A stretch of DNA of 64,000 bases from Panagrolaimus kolymaensis (Eukaryota; Nematoda; Chromadorea; Rhabditida; Panagrolaimidae): positions 1,612,001-1,676,000 of the forward strand of contig JAJQJQ010000025.1 in assembly GCA_028622995.1 (NCBI GenBank). Direction: 5' to 3'. A program made the translations under genes and the position numbers. Shown here one piece after another: positions 56,713 through 64,000 of this stretch. Under the pieces are notes generated by a model. It was given only the letters and a program-made list of their open reading frames with translations. It had not been told where the DNA came from and made no database searches. Within the stretch, counting starts at the first letter, position 1. Each line of letters opens with the position of its first letter.

Positions 56713-57303
56713 ATGCGTTGGAAAATTGATTTATATATTTGGATATATTGTTTTTTGACTATCGGATATGGATTGGATTTGAATTTTGATGAGGATTTTA
56801 AAAAAGTTTTTATTAACTCAGAAGCAAATTCATCGGATTTTGAAGTTTCATTTCATTCTAGATGGATGAAGTCTCAACTGAATTTACCAAGGTTTTCATA
56901 TTTTTTATGATTATTGTTTTACAACATTTATTTTTTTAGCCCGAGGGAACATTTTAAGTATGCAAGTAAAATTGATGACCACCCAGAAAGCCTCACCATT
57001 CGCCAACTTCGATGTTCTAATTACCCGTATACTCATATTCCATTTATTTTTCTTAACAAAAGTTATTGTAAGCCAAAAAATGAAACATCTGAGAAAACTT
57101 TACATGCTCAACCTCCACAAGAAAGTTTTTTCCAACGTCATTGGTTACTTTTATTCGTTATTTTTGTATTCCTTGGTGGAATCGGCGGAGCGGGAGTTCA
57201 TTTTTATCGAAACCGAGCTTTTGCAAGCCCTTTTCAACGTAGACAACGAAATCCAGAAGAGGAAGAAAAACTTGAAGAAGATTTTGATTCTTCAAATGTT
57301 TGA
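56713..57303 (+). CDS. type I membrane protein with short acidic cytosolic tail, two exons
   Basis: Exon 1 starts at 56713 and ends near 56891 (AG at a GTTTTC donor); exon 2 starts near 56940 and ends at 57303, joined as S-P-R-E-H. About 180 residues. Residues 1-20 are a signal peptide. The lumenal part (LNFDEDFKKVF ...) has two cysteines, SNYPYTHIPF and an N-glycosylation site in KNETS. A single membrane span reads LLLFVIFVFLGGIGGAGVHF with small-residue GxxxG packing. The tail (RRQRNPEEEEKLEEDFDSSN) is basic then acidic. Family not recognised. The N-terminus and first splice phase resemble the secreted armadillo gene at 49604. Confidence 0.6.
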
Positions 57304-58280
57304 TTTTTCTGGAAAATATATAAAACTTTTTCGCTAATTTATTTTCCAATGCCATTTTTCCCAAGGATTTAAATAATAAATAAATAAAATTCATAAATAA
57401 TTAAATTCCTTTTTTTGTTTTGTTAATAAGACAAAGCACCACATTCACCCCTAAAATTTCATAGAGATAAACAAAATGTTTAGAAAAACTTATCTTATTT
57501 TCTTTTTATCTCTCTCTATCAATCTCGTTCCCTTTTTTCTTTCTTTTGAGGCATGTAACGCTGAATGTTCAATGTGGGTGTGTAAGGCTGGCTATTTCGA
57601 ACAAAACCTTTAAAAAAATCAAACGTATCAAAAAGTGAAGAAAAAAGAAAACACAAACAAAGTCATAAAAACTTCATCTCTCTATTTTTCAACTGCAGTT
57701 GTTGGATCATTAAAATATTGGGCAACCAAAAAAAACAACAACAAAAAAATTTGGCGGTAAAGAAGAAAAAAAGTTGTTTACTTGAACAATTTTTTATTTC
57801 GTTCACAACAAAAAAGAGGATCGAATAAAAATATAAACATATGGCGGGCAGGTTTCAGAGATTTTGAGATTTTTTGAACAATAAAGAATCATTTCGAATG
57901 AACTCTATAAATGTTAAAGAAAACTTGTGTTGTTTTTTAAAAAATTTACTTTAAAAAATCCTTTGCTTTAGTTTTTTTCTGAACACTTTTTTACTTCGTT
58001 TTTCTCTTCCTTTTTTTGTCCATCGAAAAGAAAAAAATATTTTTTGACAACTTTTGGACGAGTCATATCGATAGAAAACGTGAAAAACTCAAAATAAATC
58101 GTTTTAAATTTCCATTTTGTTATTGATTTTCATTTATTTTGTTTTCGTTTATTTTTTGTTTGTTTGAAATATAAATTTTGGAAGAGAAAAAAAAGAATTC
58201 CAAGCGCTTTGATTTTTTACCCAAATTATTACACGTTTTTTTAGATTTAAACAAACGCACAATAATTTGCTATAATTAAT
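57304..58280. other. gene-free stretch upstream of the galectin
   Basis: AT-rich with poly-A/T runs. A slightly GC-richer segment at 57550-57600 has no coding potential I trust. Confidence 0.45.
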
Positions 58281-59853
58281 ATGTCTGAATATGTAAGTAT
58301 TTTTTTAAATATCCATTTTTAACTATGTTTTTACACGATTCGTATTTTAGTCATTGCCCCATACTGAACAATTAAACGGGTTATCTGAACCCATTCATAT
58401 TGTTGGAGTTGCTAATGAAAATGCAAAACGAATGGAATTTAATGTTTTTGACAACCAAGGAGAATATCTTTTGCATTATAATATTCGCTTTGATGTAAGA
58501 TTTTTCGTTTTTAGTTTTTTTTCCTAGCAAACAACTATGGTTTTTTATTTTACAGGAAGGTGTTTGCGTTCGAAATAGCACAAAATCTGGCCAACAATGG
58601 GAAAGAGAAGAACGAGATGGTGGAATGCCTTTCCGCGCTGGGAAAGAGTTTACTCTTGAGATTAATGCTGATGACAGTAATGTCATACACGTTAGAATTT
58701 TAAATTAATATTTTAATGGATTTCTTAGAAGAAAATATTTTTTAGTGCGTTGTAAATAATTTTGAACAATGCATTTTCCGAGCACGTGGAAATTCGAAAG
58801 ATGCAGCAAAAATTGAAATTTCTGGAGATCTTCAATTAAAAAATGTCTCTGTTTCCGGTGGTGAAAATGGAGGTAGTAAAAATCGACGAGATGTTCCTCA
58901 ACCCCAACAAGAAGGTGGCAGAGAAAATGAAGGTGGAGTTGGAGGAGATTTTGGTGGAGAAGTTCATTTACAAGGTGGCGACGATGAGCCTGAACCAAAT
59001 CAACCCGAGCCTCAAGAACCTCAAGAACCTGAACCCCAGCAACCTGAACCACATATGCCACCGCCACGAGAACCTGAACCTCAACACCCAGAGCCTGAAG
59101 AACCTCGGCCTCAACAACCCCAACCTGATCGACCTCAACCAAATATTGTTCGACCTCCTCCAGATCATCGTCCAGAACCCAACCTTGGCGGAGGTTTCCA
59201 TCATCCCCAAGAACCATTACCCGATCTTCCACAACCTCCTCATCCAACTCAAGGAGAATTGGTAATATTTTTTATATATTTTTTATATACATATTTTTTA
59301 AACCATAAATAATATTCCAAAAAAATATATTTTTAGAATGTTCCTTATAATTGTCCATTGGAAGATTTCACTCGAACTCATCGCTTGCGAGTAGTTGGAA
59401 CTCCCATTGGTGAAAAATTTGAAGTTATTATGCGTTTACACAATGGCGATGCTCTCTTCCATTTCAATCCTCGGCTAAACGTAAATTTCTTAAATCCCAT
59501 TTTTTTAATATTTGATAGATCCAAAAAAGTTGCACTTTTATTATAGCAAAATTGCGTATTCCGCAATGCTACAAATAACATGCAATGGCAACCTCAATGG
59601 GAGGATAAAAGTGGAAATGGTTGTCCATTCAATCAAGGTCAACAATTTGCTTTAGATCTCATTGCAAATGGAAATGTCATTTCTGTAAGAATATTTTATT
59701 TTTGTTTTTTGATCTAATAAAAACTTTTATTTATTTTAGTGCTTTGTTGATGGAGTCGAGTATTGCAAATACCCGGTTCATGGAGATATTAATCAAGTCC
59801 ATATTTTACAAGTCAATGGTGATGTTCAACTCAATCAAGTTCTCATTGAATAA
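58281..59853 (+). CDS. tandem-repeat galectin with a long Pro/Glu/Gln linker
   Basis: Exon 1 encodes only MSEY (58281-58292), and six more exons follow with short introns; about 410 residues. The N-terminal carbohydrate-recognition domain has [15 protein letters not shown] and WEREER, keeping the His, Asn, Arg, Asn, Trp, Glu and Arg that contact galactose. A linker of over 110 residues, first Gly-rich then PEPQ-repeat, connects to a second domain with FHFNPRLN and VFRNATNN. There WEDKSGN replaces the W-x-x-E-x-R loop, so sugar binding is probably altered. No signal peptide, as usual for galectins. Galectins bind beta-galactosides on cells or microbes; two domains allow cross-linking. The linker is unusually long. 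Confidence 0.85.
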
Positions 59854-60435
59854 ACTTAATGTTTTTTTTATCCAAAACTCTAATTTTTTTAATAAAACAT
59901 TTCTCAGTAATTGTCGATTTACGTTTGGCCAAGTATAATCTTAAATTTTTTTAGTTAATATCGATGTGATTTTATTATAAAAACAAGCAGATGCTTTTAA
60001 ATTAATATAAATTTTTGCTTACGAAGAAGTTTGAAGTTTTGTATAAAATTATTAAAGTCCGTTGGTAATTTTCCTTTATTCCAAGACAAAATGTTTTAAT
60101 TTTCCTCTTTAATAAAAGTCATATTTTTACAAAATTATATCTTAGTTAATTACATGAGCAAAGTTTATTGATATTAACTTTAAAAACAGCAAAAAAGCTA
60201 AAATCCTTGACGAATTTGTCTTAACTGTTGTACCTCTGATATCAAAGATAAGGTTAGCTTCAGTAGTTAATTAAAAAGCAAATATGTACCAATCCATTTT
60301 ATCTAATTTTTTGCTCATAACTCTTTTAAACTATTCAAATACGTAGAGAGCGCTCATATTGGCAATATATGTCTAGACCCTAAAGTTAATTTTTTTAGTT
60401 GACTACTTTTAGTTATTCTATCAGCAATTGCAAAA
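59854..60435. other. intergenic AT-rich sequence
   Basis: 3' flank of the galectin and 5' region of the F-box-like gene. No TATA box or repeat recognised. Confidence 0.45.
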
Positions 60436-62409
60436 ATGATAGTTTCTCCACAAATTTATGAAAAGCTTTGTTCTGAATATCGTAAAGCTGTAGATAAGCT
60501 TGAAAACGATTTAAATGATGCGTGTAACAATAAGGAGAAGCATGAGCGGTTTAAAGAGTTTTATCAGAATCGTTTTATGGTAAAAGATTTGTGGAATCTA
60601 AGAGCTCAATTGTGAGTATTTTTCAATAGACTTTGTAGATGTTGTAAACTCTATAGCTTTTAGTAAATGGTTTTCCAGCTTGGAAGAAGATACCTTGGGC
60701 GATGCAGCGTTTCATTTTTATCACGATAGACGGTGTGAAGATTACTTGGTAAGTTTTTTTTTTCATAGACAATATATATAAAACCTATGTTATTAGGACA
60801 ATCCAAAGCTGTTTCATTCCTTTGAAACTCTTACTAAATTGTTAGACGATGAAGCCAAGACACTTTTACTCAAGAAAGATGATCGTCTTCTTTTTCGTGC
60901 TAAGCAGAGTGTTAGTTATCCTCATATCAATCTTCAAAGAGATTTCATGGATTACGTATCTTGTTGTTGTAAGTTCCGCACAAGCAAGATTGACGTTCGG
61001 TTTTTCCTTTTCCACTTTTGATGAATTTAAGCCAAAAATTTATGCTTTTATACTCTCTTAGGTACAGAAAATGTATTTTTAAACTTTTCAGCGTCGTTAC
61101 CTGCACCGCAACTCAAGTCAAAAGTCAAATCCATGATTGATCTTGCTGACAAGATCAAGAAATCGGAAGAGGACATTCCAATGTGGATCAGCTATTTGAG
61201 AGAATCTAACGATGGGGTATTTATCAGACACACCATCCAAGATAGAATTGCTTCAAATCCAATGAACAAAAGCTTATGGAAATTATATATTACCTACTTG
61301 GAAGAAATCAATCCTAAAAAAATGCTTCAAAGCTATTCACGATATTGTCGATTATTTTTAGATGATGAAGAAATGAAAAACAAATACCAAAATGCTGTAA
61401 AAAAATACGGATCGGATGTCAATTACTGGGATAACTTGTTTGACTTCGAAGAGGAAGCAGCAGAATATCATGGAAAACAAATGATAGTCAAAAACAAAAA
61501 AGTAAGAAGCACTTTTGCTCAACAAAGCTCTACTATGCGTTTACCACCAAGCCTATTATATTATATTATGTCGGCAGCTGATCCTTTAATTAAGTACAAG
61601 CTTCAAAAATGCTCTAAATCCATGTTTGCAAAGTATCCTTACCCAATTTGTCACCGTCTTCTAGGAAGAGAGCATTGGGACGATCATTCTATGAGCTTTT
61701 TGGAAGACTCCGTCAAAGTCTTTGATTATCCATGGTCAAAACCATCTTCTCGCTTTCGAAAAATCCATTTGGCTACTTGGTTGAATTTTATGGGGCACGA
61801 AAAGTTTGAGAAACTTTCACAAGTCATTGAAAATTATATATTCAAGTGTGATGCTACCTATATCCATATTGTTTGCCAAAACATTACTGAAAATGAGTTT
61901 GATTTATTGGTTGGTCACGGAAACGTTCATAGTTTGGATCTCTATGATACAAAAATTACAAAAGTATATGGTAGCTTATTGAGTGTTTCCGAAGTCATCA
62001 AAAAAGTTCCAAAAGTTCAACGATTTGAGTAAGCTATGAGCTAAAAAGTCAAGAAAATAATAATAGATTTGTTTTTAGATATTCTGGACCTTTCACTGAC
62101 TTTTCTGAGCTTCAATTTAAATCAAAGCTGCATTACTTCGTTTTACACGAACCGTTTGAAACTCCCATTGACACTGTCGTTTTCTTTGATTTTTTGACCG
62201 TAAGTGCTTAGTATCCATCTCAAACGTCAAAAAAATTTTTTTTATAGAAGTATGCTTTTCCTTGCTCGTATTTTACTATCAATATTTATGGTCAAGGTCG
62301 AGAATATATCACAAACCTTCGGCAACATACTGCTATCTTTTTGGATTCATGGAAGCCGCACAATGAAGTTCCTAAAGTACAAGTTTTAGATTGGTCAGAA
62401 GATAACTAA
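60436..62409 (+). CDS. F-box-like protein with HAT-type helical N-terminus, six exons
   Basis: ATG at 60436; exons end at GT donors near 60611, 60748, 60969, 62028 and 62200, with acceptors near 60679, 60797, 61091, 62078 and 62247, open to the stop at 62407-62409. About 545 residues. The first half is helical; PMNKSLWKLYITYLEEINPK and SDVNYWDNLFDFEEEAAEYH resemble HAT (half-TPR) repeats of RNA-processing proteins. An F-box-like motif follows: MRLPPSLLYYIMSAADPLI, YKLQKCSKSM. The C-terminal region (FDLLVGHGNVHSLDLYDTKI) looks like the divergent substrate-binding domain of nematode F-box families. It may act as an adaptor of an SCF ubiquitin ligase; the HAT part is tentative. Codon use is slightly less AT-biased than its neighbours. 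Confidence 0.65.
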
Positions 62410-62821
62410 AAAATTATTGCTTATTTCTGTACAAAAAGCTAAATCATTACTTTTTGAAATGTGAAAATCTTTTTTGTTATCATAAAGTGCAAAAATATGA
62501 AATGCGGTTACAACATGTATATTTTGAAAATGAGCCCATAAAAACGCACAAAAAAGAGAGTTATAAGAACACTACCAACACGATACTCTAAACCATGGGC
62601 ATTTTTGATTTGGTTCTGCAAATTGATAACTTAGGCCAAAACAAAAAGTTATGATATACCTTTAACCAAGCATGTTTCTAAAAAATCTGTTTCTTATTGT
62701 CATCATACCCTCATAAATAGTACAAGCCACAAAGTCAAAAGGTGAACTTTTGTGTGATACTTGCTGATAACACAATAATTTTGACCGTTGTTTTATCATC
62801 ATTTTTACGTCATTAGTTTGC
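62410..62821. other. intergenic sequence
   Basis: Nothing recognised before the TATA box at 62822. Confidence 0.45.
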
Positions 62822-62829
62822 TATATAAG
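62822..62829 (+). promoter_or_regulatory. TATA-like box of the secreted-protein gene
   Basis: TATATAAG, about 45 bases before the ATG at 62867. Confidence 0.35.
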
Positions 62830-62866
62830 TTCAAAAAAATGTGCAGATACTATCAATGAATAAAAC

Positions 62867-63478
62867 ATGATGTTTCTGAACATTGTAATAGTATTATTAA
62901 CCGCTGTTTTTAATTATCATTTTGTTGGTACTCAGCATGTAACACACCATACATGTGTACAATATCAATCAAATACAACAGTCTCAAACAAGTCGGTATC
63001 TATGGTTGCAGAATATAGTCTAAACTCAACTACAATCGAAGTCAAAGTTACCGAATGGCCATGAAAATACTTTAGCTAATTTGGAGTTCTATTCTGCTGA
63101 TACGATTAGTCAAACTTGCAGGTACATATATTATTACAAGTTCTACTAAATTCAAGAAGACAACGATTTTTAGAGTTGATATCGAAAGACCTCGTAACAC
63201 TTGTTACTTAAATATATCGACTACTCACGATTATGCTCTTGTGATGAGAACAACCACATTTCCCGATGGTTTTGGCATGCTTCAATTACAAGATAGCGGA
63301 AATGGAACATTTTTGTTTCCTCCATTAACTTTTTCAGCCTCTTGTCACACAGAAACTCACAAATGTTAGTTAATTACAACTAATTTTATTTACATTTCAT
63401 GTTTTAGATAACTATCCAAACTCAAATTTGACTGCTACCACTAAATTTTGTTGCATTTTATTTGATACCACCTTTTAA
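62867..63478 (+). pseudogene. secreted Cys-containing protein, probable frameshift
   Basis: ATG at 62867 opens a signal peptide (MMFLNIVIVLLTAVF), then THHTCVQYQSNTTVSNKSVS with several N-glycosylation sites. Near 63040-63060 the frame stops (EVKVTEWP), while coding-like sequence continues one frame over (NGHENTLANLEFYSADTISQ). A GTACAT/TTTTTAG intron then leads to VDIERPRNTCYLNIS and a last exon ending at 63478. One missing base would join them; alternatively a 35-base intron with a GTCAAA donor. Family not recognised. Confidence 0.4.
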
Positions 63479-63623
63479 AGCGTTATGAATATTATGCTGA
63501 GTTTATGATAAACACGTTTTTTGGCTTTTTTATATTTAATGTACAAAAATAAGTAAAAAACAAGACTGAAAAAAAAACTTAATTAACGTGGATGTTTGTT
63601 ACTTCGGAGTAAGTTGCACATAC

Positions 63624-63761
63624 TTAATGCAAGCAATCACGCTCTTCCCCTTTAAAAATTCCTTCTAACTCAATAACGCCGACATTAAAGAATTTTTCTA
63701 CGTCTTCTCCAGATGATATGTATTTGTCAGGAATCATAATTGTTAGCTTCCGTTGACATGG
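63624..63761 (-). CDS. terminal exon of a minus-strand gene extending past the right edge
   Basis: Minus strand: an acceptor CTTCTTAG precedes a 46-codon exon reading QRKLTIMIPDKYISSGEDVE then KFFNVGVIELEGIFKGEERD and TAA at 63624. Upstream scraps (GFNENA before a GTAAAC donor at 63798; SGSQIIINFARMFDEMINEF) may be earlier exons, but the frames do not join convincingly. Unknown product. Confidence 0.3.
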   Translation of the reverse strand, partial: PCQRKLTIMIPDKYISSGEDVEKFFNVGVIELEGIFKGEERDCLH

Positions 63762-64000
63762 CTAAGAAGTATATCACTAACTTAAAATTAAAGTTTACCG
63801 CATTTTCGTTGAATCCTTTATTGTTTTACTTCTTATGACTGGATATCGAGAAAGTTTATTACATTTCTTAAAATTCATTTATCATTTCATCAAACATCCT
63901 AGCGAAGTTTATAATAATTTGACTTCCACTGCCACAGTTAGTCAAATTCATACTTAAACTTTAAGATCTCTAGAAATGCTATGGAAATTTGTTTTTTTGC

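Noticed and set aside
58705..59247. 180-codon minus-strand open frame opposite the galectin
   Set aside because: Antisense shadow of the PEPQ-repeat linker and first galectin domain.
1..64000. CRISPR arrays, bacterial operons, prophage or rRNA genes
   Set aside because: None seen; introns and gene families are those of a nematode nuclear genome.

Overview
The window is eukaryotic nuclear DNA from a nematode, probably a clade IV free-living worm (Panagrolaimus/Halicephalobus-like). That placement is inferred from gene content and was not tested by any search. The sequence is strongly AT-rich and gene-dense. Most introns are 40-100 bp, with GTAAGT/GTTTGT donors and TTTCAG/TTTTAG acceptors. The gene families are typically nematode: six serpentine chemoreceptors, an expanded UDP-glucuronosyltransferase type, a headless tyrosine kinase, a tandem-repeat galectin, a class 3 lipase relic and a divergent Hsp70-like gene. 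Exon models were built by hand from splice signals and reading frame. Where exon lengths sum to a whole number of codons this is stated.

Layout. 1-3 kb: the end of an unknown gene and an Srg/Srv-type receptor. 3.3-7.5 kb: a DUF4139 protein and a beta-trefoil (fascin-like) protein, each preceded by a diverged copy of the same upstream repeat. 9.3-13.4 kb: a receptor, a small secreted LDL-A protein and a tyrosine kinase lacking its N-terminus. 13.8-25.6 kb: four receptors on the minus strand (two are paralogues, with matching intron positions, of others in the window), an aspartic protease, and a dead zinc-finger-array gene. 26.4-26.8 kb: a small cysteine-rich secreted peptide whose dead copy lies at 24.1 kb. 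27.8-40 kb: two tandem copies of a multi-exon gene encoding six and seven FLYWCH-like C-x2-C...H-x-C units, separated by a UDP-glucuronosyltransferase. Both copies carry transposon insertions in introns, and copy 2 has lost a splice acceptor next to a foldback element. 40.5-44.3 kb: an LRAT-domain gene, a frameshifted importin-alpha-like gene and another zinc-array fragment. 45.5-51.5 kb: a divergent Hsp70-like gene with an in-frame stop, a lipase pseudogene, and a secreted armadillo-like protein. 52-56 kb: a miniature LTR retrotransposon with identical LTRs inserted 46 bp upstream of a chromodomain gene. 56.3-64 kb: a hAT MITE, a type I membrane protein, a galectin, an F-box-like protein, a secreted protein with a probable frameshift, and a partial minus-strand exon.

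How it fits together. This is not an operon or pathway. It is a fast-evolving environmental-response region in which small families (receptors, zinc-arrays, Cys-rich peptides, promoter segments) are duplicated in tandem and decay, with non-autonomous transposons in introns and promoters. The best candidate for something under-described is the zinc-array family at 27.8-40 kb: a distinctive N-terminal region, a basic-plus-acidic linker, and six or seven tandem zinc-binding units, with at least two further relic copies in the window.
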